A DNA stretch of 64,000 nt from Zerene cesonia (Eukaryota; Arthropoda; Insecta; Lepidoptera; Pieridae): contig NC_052102.1 in NCBI RefSeq assembly GCF_012273895.1, positions 10,782,002-10,846,001 of the forward strand, written 5' to 3'. The notes under the pieces were generated by a model that was not told the origin of the DNA, did not search any database, and was given only the letters and a program-made list of their open reading frames with translations. This document shows, one piece after another, positions 47,501 through 59,500 of the stretch. Positions within the stretch are counted from its first letter, which is position 1. Every line of letters starts with the position of its first letter. A program made the position numbers and the translations under genes.

Positions 47501-50500
47501 GCCTGATGAAAAATTAGAATGTGTCCAAAACAGAGAGAGAGATTTACTCTGCGATTAAGGTTTTCCATAAATAAGCGTCGGGAACAAACGTCGAAGCAAG
47601 CTCCAGTCTCATGTAGTTCAAATACATAATATCCAGTCGAACAGCTTTGTCCAGGTACATAGTAGTGTGGGCTCACCGCTTGCGGCACGTTCGGCAGCGC
47701 AGCGGGCAGGCCGCCCACGTAGAGGCGCGCGGCGCGGGAGTGCGGGGGCGCGCGCCCCGCCGCCGCCGCGCCGCCGTGCGACAGCGCGATCCGGTTGCGA
47801 GATATGCGCACTGATATCTGCACAAACACGTTATTAATTTATACATCAAATTTAGTTAATATATCTATTCAGATTCTAGGACTGTTGCACGAGATTCGCA
47901 ATGATATAGATATATAAACATTACGATTTCGAAGTGAAAGGTTGCCATATACTTATTTAAGAAATCCATTCCGTTCCAGTATAAATACTAGGTACTATGT
48001 GAGATCCATACTGATGTGTATACAATTACATTATAATTTTAATGTGAACATGGTTATTTAAGTTATCAATAAGTTAAAAAAGAAAGGAGATAATTGTTGA
48101 TAAGTTAAGAAATGAATAATAATAAAAAGGAAACCTACTTGATTCCGTACGATGCGCAACAATTCTTTAACAATACAATAAAAACATGCCACAATTTTAA
48201 CATTTATAAAGCATTTTCATTTTATTATTATACTATAAATATAGGTGCGCCCAAAATCAATTTTATAATAATTCATAATACTAGCTCACCGATCTCCAAG
48301 TGCCATCAGCGAGTAAGGTGGGCAGTGTGACCTCCTTCCTCTTCCGGCCGCGAACGATGAGGCGCACTTTGCCTTCGTGCAGCACCAGCGCCGTGTAGTG
48401 CTTCGGTTTCAGTTTCGATCCCTGGAACGTTTAATAATTACTATCTGTACATCTTAATTATTAAAAATGAAAACTAAATAATATTTTTCATACCGACGTT
48501 CAACAGGGTCATCTATTTGTAAATAAAATAATTAACTCATTTAAAAAAACAAATTTTTTCATGTCATAGCGGGCAACTGAGCTGGTACTTCGTTTGATGG
48601 TAAGCGATCATAATCGCCTATAAACATTCCCAGAGGTAGGTGTCTCTGCGAATTCCCGCTAGGAGGAATAAGGAAAGAATTGACAACTGGAAAGAAGGAA
48701 TGAAATAAGAAGGATGTGGAAAATGAAACGGGACTCCTATCTATTTCTCATGACTGATATTTACCTAAGAAATTTTGGAAATGTCATACGTTTATTCTTA
48801 CACTATTTAAAATTAAAAGACATAGCAGCATGACATCCAGATAATTATAAATTTAATATGGAAAAAATTCCTCTGTTTTCCTTGACATATTAATAGGTAC
48901 TAACCGGTATCAAAAACACCAGACCCTCGGTGGCGAAGGTCCTTATCTGCAATGTTATAGAGAACTCTGCCTTCGCCCCTTGTCGAGGCAGTTTGAGAGA
49001 CGCGTAACTACCGGGCGTGTCTCCGAATTTCACTGCGCCCGCTTCCACTGTATACGATGACATCTGAAATTATTATTCAGAGTTAAATATATTTATTCAC
49101 TAGCTGCGCCCAGCGTTTTCACCCGCGTAAGTCCATATCCGTAAGAATATCGGTTTAAAAAGTTGCCTATATGTTATTCCAGTTGTCCAGCTGTCTACGT
49201 ACCAAATTTCATTGCAATTGATTCAGTAGTTTTTGCGTGAAAGAGCAACAAACACACCCACATCCTTACAAACTTTCACATTTATAATATTAGTAGGATA
49301 TTACATATGTAGAAATGTAAAATTGTCTTTAAAAATAGTAACTACATAGTTTCTTGCCGGCTAGGATTTATTTACACTTCAACAAAAGTGTGACAAAATG
49401 GAACCGCTTTATGGCAAGTTCAGGCTTTATACGTCTTCTTGTTAAAATGTTAAACGTCACCGTCAACGTCACGTTTATTATTATATATAATGAAAAAAAA
49501 GAAGATAAATTGTTTACCTTACTGCAGAGCGCGGCAGAGTCTGCCTGCGGCTCGGGGGGCGGGTCCCCGCGCGCGCCGCCCTCCGCCCGCCCGAGGCGCG
49601 CGTCGCCCCACACCTGGCCCTCTTCCAAGCCTAGTAGACTGCAATGGGAAACAGAATACCATTGCCATCATCAAATAATATATATAAAATTGAAATATAG
49701 TGTTATCTAAAGGCTCAGATTATTATTAGTATTAAGTAGACTTAAATTTAAGCCAAACATTGCAGGTTGATTTTGAAGAATGGGTTAAAGTTCTAAGTTT
49801 AAAATTTCATGCATATTTTTAGCGTTGTTGGCAATTCGAGCAGTTGAGATTGGTACAAATCATTTCAATTTTAATGTTTAAATAGTAATTTTAATACAGT
49901 CATGTCAGAACTGCTTAACGGGTCCTCATGAACTTTGGTTGGGAGATAGTTTAGTCTTTAATTATAAGCTACATTTAAATGGCATATGGCCTATTATTAT
50001 AGTTCACCTGGAATCCACAATGAAGTCCATAATGGTACCAACAAACGCCTGCGCCGGTAAGTCAATGGTAGTAGAGCGCTGCGAGGGCGGAGCCCCGCCG
50101 AGGTACAGGCCGCGAGGGCGAGAGGCGAAGCCGCCACCAGCTAGTGACCCGCTACCAACTAGCTTTTCGTCCAACCACACTTCTAGCTGAAATTGTTTTA
50201 TTATTTACTAGCTGTTCGCTCCGGTTTGGCCTGTGGTTCATATATAGTCTATATCACTCAGTAAAGTTGCAGCTTTCTAAGGGTTAAAGATTTTTGAAAT
50301 CGGTCCAGTGATTTTTACGCGAAAACGTTACAAACACACAAATACCACAGTTTCCTCTTTATAATATTAGTTTAGAAAAGCTTTAACAACCAGTTTAATT
50401 AAACTAGAACAGAGGGTTTTTGCTTACGCAAGGAAGATTGCAAGCAATATATTTTTTTATATTGCAAGTATTAAGGTTGAAATAAAGGTGATATTGTGGA

Positions 50501-53500
50501 AATATTTTTCGAGAATTTAACATTTATAAGGAGGTGGATCATTACAAACCTAAATATTAGCTATAACCCCTTGTATGAATGAATTTATAATATACAGTTT
50601 AAATAACGTAATAAGTGAAGTGATAAAGAATAAATAAATGTTTTTTAATGTTTGGTTGGTTTCTAACGAACTAAATAATAAGTTATATCCCCCTCACAAC
50701 TTATAAATAAATCTATAATACACAATTTAAATAATGTAATAATACTCGTGATACAGTACCTGTTTGTGCGCACGCACAAGGCGCACGGCGTGCAGGCGGC
50801 CGTCGTCTAGGCGCGTGCCGTTGGCGCGCACGCGCATGGCGCCCTTGCCCGCCGCGCCCTGCACTTCTAGCTCGCCTGGAAGATATACAGATACACACAT
50901 GTGATTTCAGATTTGACAATGAATATATCTAGCTGTTTTAACATTCATTTACGAGAAAGCAGAAGTGTTGATATGAAATTACATTTGATATACATTTATA
51001 CAAGGGAGTGTATTGTATATCTCTGATGCTGTGAACTAATTTCAGAACTGAAAAAAAATTAATCATCAGCACAATCAAAATCAAAACATTATTTTGTAAA
51101 TCGAACCGTTTTATAACCAATATATAAGTTTAAACTAACAAATACACACCTTTAACAATAGCTATCACTAAATAATGTCCATCATCGCCATCATCATCAT
51201 CATCCACTTCGTTGGAGCCGGCTACCGGTGCCCGGTACAGCAGCAGGCCCGATGGTGACCTCGTCCTGAAGGATATGCCTAAGGAGGTCTTCCGCCTGAT
51301 CGCTGGTGACGCCATTTCTATATAACCTTCGCCTCCGAAGATAGCTGAACGTAGAATCTATAAAGAAGATTAAAATATACTAACATATCTTGTAAAGTAA
51401 TGAAAAAAAAATTATCGTTATAAATAAAGCTCTATTGAAAGAGGTACATTGTAAATGTCAAACATAAGTTAATAATTAAGTTATTAAACATAAGATTGAA
51501 CCATTAGTTTTCGAATAAATGATATGCGATCTTCTTATCAAACATTTTAAACTACTCATTGTCATTTACTCAATAATTTATAAACATATTTTTTTTTATT
51601 AATATGGGATAAATAGGATATAGGATAAATTTTTGCATTATATAACTCATTTATTTTTAAGCTACTTATATATATGTATGTATCCTTTTTGTTGACAGTA
51701 AAATTTTTATTATTATTATTTATTATTATAAGGATAGAAATAAAAAAATACTAGTATACCTTAGTAGTACATCCTGGTTCGACGCCATGTCTGTGCGGCG
51801 TGTCCAGCAAATCGTACCCCTCCCTATCCACAGTGAGAGCTCCAAGACATCCCATTAACGCTGGCGGGCGCTCTCCCGCGGGGACTTCGCCCCCGGGTGG
51901 TGCGCCCCCCAGCCAGTACTCCGCAGCTTGCAGGTCGGGCAGCAGGGCCGCGTCTTGCACCGGCGGTGACGGCGAGCCCAGTGTTTCCTCGCCGTTCACG
52001 CGCAGGCTGCCTGGGGACGGACGCGCTTACATACGTGTCTTTTAACGATCACTTCATGTAGATATATATACGTATACCCTCGTAGATAAAATAATATTCA
52101 TTTTGTTTTCCTATTGTAGATAGATTTTTAATTTGTGATTGGAATTTTGTTATTTAAATTATGTGTTTTAGCAGACTTCACTATCCCAAAGTCGTTTATG
52201 TTATACCAAAACGAATAGTACTCGTTATAAATGCAAGACATTTGAGAGTACCCCTGTACTTGTATACGATTTATCGGTACTAATATCGTATCACTTTCTC
52301 TAACTCCTGATAATTAACTTTCACCTGCTTCGATCCAAAGGCTATTATTGTGTATAGTGTATGCAAGTTCTTGTCTCCAATGACAGCATGCAGCTAGCTC
52401 GCAACAGTACCTCTCTCCAGGCCGCTGAAGACGCGCGTGGCCTGCACGTGCGCGCCGGCGCCGTCGCAGTGCGCGCCGCTCGACGCGATCTCCAGCCGCG
52501 CGCCGCCGTACTGCACCGCGAACACCACGCGGCACGCGCGCAGCCACACGCTCACTGACCGGTTCTGACGATGTATAGACGCATACACATATATTATATG
52601 ATTCGTTATAATTTGTACAGTCTCCGGCAGGTTTTTTACGTGTACACGAATTTTTTATGTCTTATGATACAACACCCCCACAGAAAACCAACGGAAATAG
52701 TAGCGCAAATAGAGCCGAAGGTCCGTATCCTTTTCCTCACTATTGCCGTCCATTACTTCTTTCCAGTCGTCAATCGTTTCCTTGCCCCTTTCCACTTAAA
52801 AGTGGGCAGCGCTTTCGCAGAGGCACTTAGTATACTTAAAGAGTTAATTACTATTTTTGAAGAAATGTAGGCTATTCTTCTTCTTATGCAATTGTTCGTT
52901 GGCATAAATTTATTTATTTTTAAAATCTTTTTATGAATAGAACACGTTTTGTGCTCTTAAGTATAATACTATTGTTATATTTTTTAATTGCATGTTTGCA
53001 TGCTTCTTACAAACAAAAATAATGATACCAGCTTCAATATTCAAAATTGACGTAGCTATTCTGTAAGCCCTGAATAACAACTATCTATTTCTGTAGTATC
53101 CGGTACGTCAGATACTCACATTAACAGTGTCCAGGGCGAGGAACAGCAGCGCATCGTGGTCCCGCGTCCGGAAGGTAAAGGAGAGTGTGAACCGGCGCCG
53201 GTCCGCGGGGCGCAGGCCCGAGCGCCGCACCGCCGCGTAGCCCGCGCCGCTGAACTGCACTAGCGTCGACCCGCGGGATTGGCTGATGCGCCTGTACAAA
53301 ACGGTAATGAGCATCTTCATATCACGACCAACATTCATAATAATCCCATCTATCCCCACCATCACAATTAAGAACTCGTACCAAAGTTAGAAATTAGAAT
53401 TCAATATATTTAGCCGTCCTTTGGTTTTATAGATTACGCTACAAGATGTCCACGATTCACTTTTTTATTGCAGAAAAGGCAAACTACGCAAACGTTATTA

Positions 53501-56500
53501 TTAACTTAAAAAAGGAGTTGGGCGACCAGTTGTTAGACGGTCACTTCTTTTTTGATTCCCTTAATGACAAATAGAATTTTTCTCGAAGCAATTCATACTT
53601 GCCCAGTCACTTCATCTATTTGGATAAAAACATAGTAATAATAATAGCAATGTATTTGGTTGCCGAATTACACACACATATCTTGCTCCTGATTGTTGCT
53701 AAAATTGTAGCTAAAACAAAATACATACCGATGTGTACATCCAATGCACTTAGCATTCGCCGGTTGCTTGCTAAACGCCCACAAGCCCAACGCGCCGCTG
53801 TCGTCTCGCAGCGCGTGCACGCAGCCGGGCAGCGGCGCCACGCTCTCACCCAGCCATAGCAGCGACGATCGGAGCGATCCAGCGCTCGCGGCGCTTGATG
53901 TGGAGTTGCTGGAGGATATTGCAGCGCTGCCGGAGCGCTCGACGCGTAATCGCACTGTTGTCCATACTCTGGAATATACGACGTAACTTGTAAGAACTGG
54001 AATGACTTAATCTAAGCACAGATAACATAATACTACGTTTAAGCAATACACGATTAAACCGTTTTTAAATAGTCGGAACTAGATCAAGTTTAGGCAATAA
54101 ACCAATAATAACACATCACAAATTAAGGCACCTCTCTATATCAATGGTATACGCTGTATGATCCGCGTCATCCATCGTGGACTGCAGAGGCTCGGGGTGC
54201 AGAATGACCCCCTCCTCTCCCCCCACGTTCCACGTCAGTCGCAGCCGGTTGTTCACCACAGACAGACGCATGTAGCGATCTGTTGCTTCCTGGATATCAC
54301 AATAAACAGGTTTATTTTAAATTATAGTGGAGATAAAGAAATGTTTTTTCCGGAGAAGGTACCTACTAAAATTTCGACAATAAGTCTCGATCGGCTGACA
54401 TATTATATCACTTTATAGAAATGACTTGAGAACGTGATCGGTCTAATTGATATTTTTTATAAGACCATGAAAGAAAAAGCCATTTATTTATTTGGCTGTT
54501 TTGACCACTAATATTTTATTTGTATAGGATCGATTCGATTGTATGTTTGTTTCTTTTTTGATATTGTGCCACTGTCAATAAACGAAATTAAATTCGTTTT
54601 CTTTGATCAAGTATCAATTTTGTATCAAACCATTTTTTAACTGTTAAATATAATTCCACAGCAAAGGAGTTGGAATTCATTTATTACTAGCAGTCCGCCT
54701 TGGCTTCGCCCGTGGTACATATATATCCTATAGCCATACGTTCCATAGACTATAAGTTCCTGAGATTAGTGCGTTCAAACAAATAAACAAACAAACAAAC
54801 TCTTCAGCTTTATAATATTAGTATAGATGTGCGTTGGAAGAACAATAAGGTCTCTATCATGATGGAGACTATATTTTGGGTTGACTATAGTTTGAATTAT
54901 TAAAATAAGGTCAACCTGATCTTGCATAAAGATGAGCGTTCCATCTTCCACATCGCCATCGAAGCTCACAGCTAGTGACAGTCGTGTGACAGCTGGCGCG
55001 TTCCACACCACGTACGCGCGCGCGCACCCTGCGCCTGATGCCGGGGAACGGACGGATACTGTAATCTATGGAGATAAATTGATAGTGTGGAGAGAAAATA
55101 TAACTAAACTAAATATGACAATACAACTCTAAGGATAAAGTGATAAATGGAGTAAGGAACTAGTCCATGCGTCGTCAAAAATTACTTCTCCTAGTGAAGT
55201 TATATCTCTCAAAGAAGGTCGTTCTTGTGTTACGGCAATTTAAATATTGAATTAAAAAGATTTAATGTATTATTTGAAGAATGAGATAAAAGGTCAAAAC
55301 TTTAACATCTACATTATATTCTTAATAGATGCAGTTTACTGACTTCACAATGTCCAAAAATTTTATAACAGACTAGCTCACCGTGCTAGCGGCGTGTCTC
55401 GCGCGCTCCACTCGCTCTCTCAGCGCTTTCAGCGCTGGCTCCAGCGAGGCGGTCGCGGCGGAGTGTTCTCGCGCGCGAGCAGCTGCAGCCGCTGCAAGCG
55501 CTTCCGACACCTCCGCGCCGCGCAGCGTGTTGCCGCGGATTTGGGACACTAAATATTAAGTAAAGTTCGTCTATCTTAATACTCAACAAGAGACACCAAC
55601 GATGTATAAAAAAAATATCAATGTTTTAACAACATGTTTAATTATTCATTTAGGTAACTACTACAATACCACAAAACATTAATTTTTACATTTCGCTAGT
55701 TATGCACTTTTCATGGCGACGAAGTCATGTTGGTACTCAATATAAAATGTATTAATGAGGGTTACCTCTACCTGTAATGATTTATACGACAGTATAAAAG
55801 GGGCTACATTTATTTAATACGTTAATTTTCCTGCTTTTCCAAAAGCGAAACATATTCTTTGTTTTGGAAGGGATGGAAGTGGTCCACCAAGACTTTATTA
55901 TTAAATACAACTTCAGTCATTGACACTTACCATGTTCCTCAGCGGCACCCAGAGCTGTATCCCCCAGCCGCTGCAGCGCTGCCAGTTTCCGCCGCAAGTG
56001 GTAGCGCACCCGCCTCCTCAACTCTGCCGCTTCATCATACAGCGACCTCGACACAGCGAACACGCGTTCCGCTTGCTCGCCAGCGCTGCGAAGCGATGTA
56101 AGCGCTCCCGTTTCTGTACTACCTTGAATTTAATATATGCAATTATTAAAAGAAAACGAAATGGAATAAATAACCGTCCTTCAGACACAGTCAAGTGAAT
56201 ACAATTTAAAAAGGTTACAGTGTAATGGTTGTTTTAAACATTTGCCTCAACAAAAAGATTAGAACAAATTAAAGCGTTCAAACTGTCGCTTCATTTCAAG
56301 CTCTCAATGTCAGATAATTTCCTTTTTTTCTACAGAAAAAAGGCCAAAAAAAATCTTAAAATTATCTCACAGATAAGAAAAAATCAACCGATAATTTGTA
56401 TAGTAAACTACGAATATATTTACTAAGGCCAGCCGCAGCAGTGGACGCCCCAGAGGCCAGCGAGCGCTCCCGCCAGCCCAGCGCGCGCAGTCCCACGCTC

Positions 56501-59500
56501 GCCGTGTCGATACCACGTGCCGCACTCTCTACCCCACGTCCTAGTTCTGTAAATAACACGTATTATTGTGAAATAATAAATATATAATGATAAACCAAAT
56601 ACATAACACTTGTACGTATTTTATCATTTGTCAATAAATTATTTTACTTACAAACATTACTAATAATCGGACAGCATATAGCGAGCGTATTGAAAACGAC
56701 CTAGGAGGAAAGTCATAAGTTATCAATAATTGCTTATTTTTCTATTACAAAATCATAATTTATCCGGTAAATTGAAACATTGAAACTAGCTTAAAAATAT
56801 AAAATCACATATGCTGTGACTGAATCCAATATGCCTATATAAAATTTCGCATAGACTTTCTTACTCACCGGAAGATTTCATCAGCACGGCATTGCCACGT
56901 CGCTTTAAGTCCTCAGAAGCGGCCCAATGCGCATTCGCCGTGTCGATCAAGGGCTGCGGTCCGCGGGCCAGCTGCACGGCCGCGGCGGTCGCGGCGGTCG
57001 CGGCGTCAGCAGCCGCGTCAGCTTCTTTCACAGCTTTGCTGACTTCGGACCAGGCGCCTGCCGCTTGTACCCCGAGAGATGCCGCTGCTCGTGTGCCAGC
57101 GAAGAGACTAGAAGAGAGAAAGTTAGAGACTAAAATTTGTCTTTAATTATATTTAATGTTAAAAAAATGACGATGTAAGGATTTAATTCTTGGAGGCCAT
57201 GTTTGTATGATATGTATTATCAAATTTATTAGTGTGAAGAGATAGAAAGTCTTTTAGTATACATACAGGCGAAAGTAGATGTTCCAAAGAATCACTAATA
57301 AATAAAGCGAAATAGACACCAAAAATATGTTAATAAAGACATCTTAAATAGTTACTTACAGTTATATGAAGATGAAAAAACGTATTGTATGTTTTCATAA
57401 TTTAACCTGTCAAAGATGGATGCCAGTGAATAAAAATACAAAACAATTACTTTTTATATTCCTTCGCTTTTTCCCCAAGCATCGCGACGTGTTTTTCCAC
57501 TGCATCCAGGTACTTCTTCTTGTAAGCTGGTGTAAGGTTGTACAAAATACCCTCCTTCTCTTCAGTCGCAGCAGTGAGGATTCGGAGTTGTTCAATCGTT
57601 TGTGGGAAATTGATGGCCAGGTTTCTGCTCTGCGAAATTGCTGTTTTTGCTTCTTCGGTGAAGTTTGTGGTTGGTTGTTCTGCGATTTCCTGAAAAGAGA
57701 CCATATTTTATTATGTAACATAGCATGTAGGCCATATTGTTGAACAAAATAATTCATTGCCACTATGAAAATAACTTTCGTCGCATTACGCGATTCCATT
57801 TTTTGCGATGCAGTATATTTGCCACGTAAATAAAGAACTATATAAATAGGTATACTTACTTCTAGCATGACTCGACACTTTGAACCCAAGTCCTTCAACC
57901 TGATCAAAGAGGGAACTACTCTCTTCTTCAGCTCGCTGACTTTATCTCCCGCCCCCCACACAGCTTCCGCCAATTTCGAAATATCGTCCATCTTGTTTTC
58001 CCATTCGTCCAACGACGCTTGCATTTTATGAACGCGTCGATACATATCTTCAATACGATAGGAGTATTCATGGATTGATGTTGATTGTAGGTTCGCCTTA
58101 TAAAAGAATAATTCAGTATTACTCATTGTTATAAACGTTTTTTGAGTAATTTTTGTAATTTATTATCCGGTTCGAAGGACCAGGACCACAAACGTACGTG
58201 CCCTTGCTGGCTACGTACAATAAAATTATTTTTTTATGACCTTTTAATAGAAACTGATATAGAATATGTAACTAATACAAACTTACAGAATCAGATACAT
58301 CCGTAGCGCCAGCTATGTAATCAATTAGCTTAATTTCCTTTATTGTCTTTAACAATCTTCTCGCTTCTTTCAAGGCTCGGTGAGCGCTCAAATGCTTCTC
58401 GCCTCTTGCGAAATCATCCAAATTAGCTACCAACTCTCCAAATAACCTCCTCTGTTTTATTATTTCTTCTAAACCACTCATACTTTCCAAACTGAGATAG
58501 TGAGCATCTGTCTCCCTTCTCGAAGCTTCTGTTTTCAAATTGTTTGCAGATGTGAAGAGGTTATGTTCGGTTTCTTCCAGTTTATTAATTGTGGAATCTA
58601 TTATTCTAGCTTTCTCTATGTCAGTCTTTAAGTTCCGTAGGTCGTGGTACAGGTATGAGGCATTGTGCTCGAATTGCTTCAAAGCTGGGAAGGGTTGCGG
58701 TATTCTTGTGAGCTCTGTGATATCTGCACGCTTGTGGAGATCAGCGGTCATAGCCTCGACTGAATCGAGGAGGGTTTGAGTGCAGTTATCGCACGCTGCA
58801 ATTGGATAGATTGAATGCTTTGGTTATTTCAATGGTTTTATTTGGTTGGAATTAATACTACGAATGAGCAATAACTTTGTTATTATCATCATCTTTCTTA
58901 ACATGCAAGATTTGATTTCAATATCAATATATTTTCTTAATTTATTTCGTTAATATAAATACAAAATTTGCAATAAACACACAAGTATTTATTGTAAAAG
59001 TGATGGTGTTAATGAAATACTACTCATTTTAATATTTTATGGCGGGGTTAAGTGTGTTTGTATGCGGACAAGTAAACGAAGTATCCCCACTCACGCGTAC
59101 ACCCCCCCTCATCCAAATAGTGTCGCGGCAGCTCGCACGTGTCGCACTTATCGCCGCGCACGTGCGGGCGGCAGCGGCAGCGGGCGCGCGCGTCGCAGGA
59201 GCTCGCGGCGGCGCCGCGCGGGTCGCACGTGCACGGCTCGCACGCGCCGCGTGCGTTCTGCACCCACCCGGGCGCGCAGATCTCGCACGCGTTGCCAGCG
59301 TAACCTGAATTCAACTATGTGTTAGATACAGCTCGGACAAATGACGCAGAATTTCCATGCTGTGTGGTTCATACATGTTCTTCGACAAATCATTACAATT
59401 TATAAAATCCGCTTACCCAAAACGGGCGAAATATTTTGTTAAGTGCGTAATATCGGCTAAAAGGCATTCAGATTGACAGAGTTTAAAAGAGAAGTTTATT

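Larger units (their letters stand above)
44549..49063 (-). other. wb: wb exons: laminin G-like domains LG4-LG5 and stop
   Basis: LG4: 48905-49063, 48290-48421, 47677-47817, 47021-47162. LG5: 46354-46496, 45561-45756, 44549-44688 (stop TAA at 44549-44551). LG4-5 binds alpha-dystroglycan and heparin in the family; the basic RLIVRGRKRKEV in exon 48290-48421 is a plausible heparin-binding strand (inference). Exon 45561-45756 is built largely of GCG/CGC/GTG codons, while the next exon is only moderately GC. The C-terminus NFKGCIREVSV...LLDSCP is the standard LG5 end. No AATAAA lies close to the stop; candidates on the minus strand sit around 44048-44078. Confidence 0.9.
49518..55065 (-). other. 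wb: wb exons: laminin G-like domains LG1-LG3 and linker
   Basis: LG1: 54916-55065, 54132-54289, 53729-53968. LG2: 53120-53291, 52411-52564, 51760-52010. LG3: 51150-51357, 50760-50875, 50008-50186. The exon 49518-49638 carries the Gly/Asp/Pro-rich LG3-LG4 linker. LG1-3 is the integrin-binding face in the family. The acceptor at 55065 (ccatag^ATTACAG) was chosen over a nearer attacag because it keeps the frame and gives ITVSV, the same spacing as the start of LG1 in alpha-1/2 chains. LG3 contains an acidic run (VDDDDDGDDGHY). The exon 49518-49638 ends TGC AGT AAG^gtaaac, chosen by phase over an internal gtaagg. Confidence 0.88.

Noticed and set aside
55059..55548. Apparent one-base frame mismatch (possible micro-exon or indel) between the last coiled-coil exon and LG1
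   Set aside because: Using the acceptor ccatag at 55066-55067 instead of the nearer attacag adds seven bases, restores phase 0 and gives ITVSV, the spacing seen in alpha-1/2 laminins. No micro-exon or error is needed.
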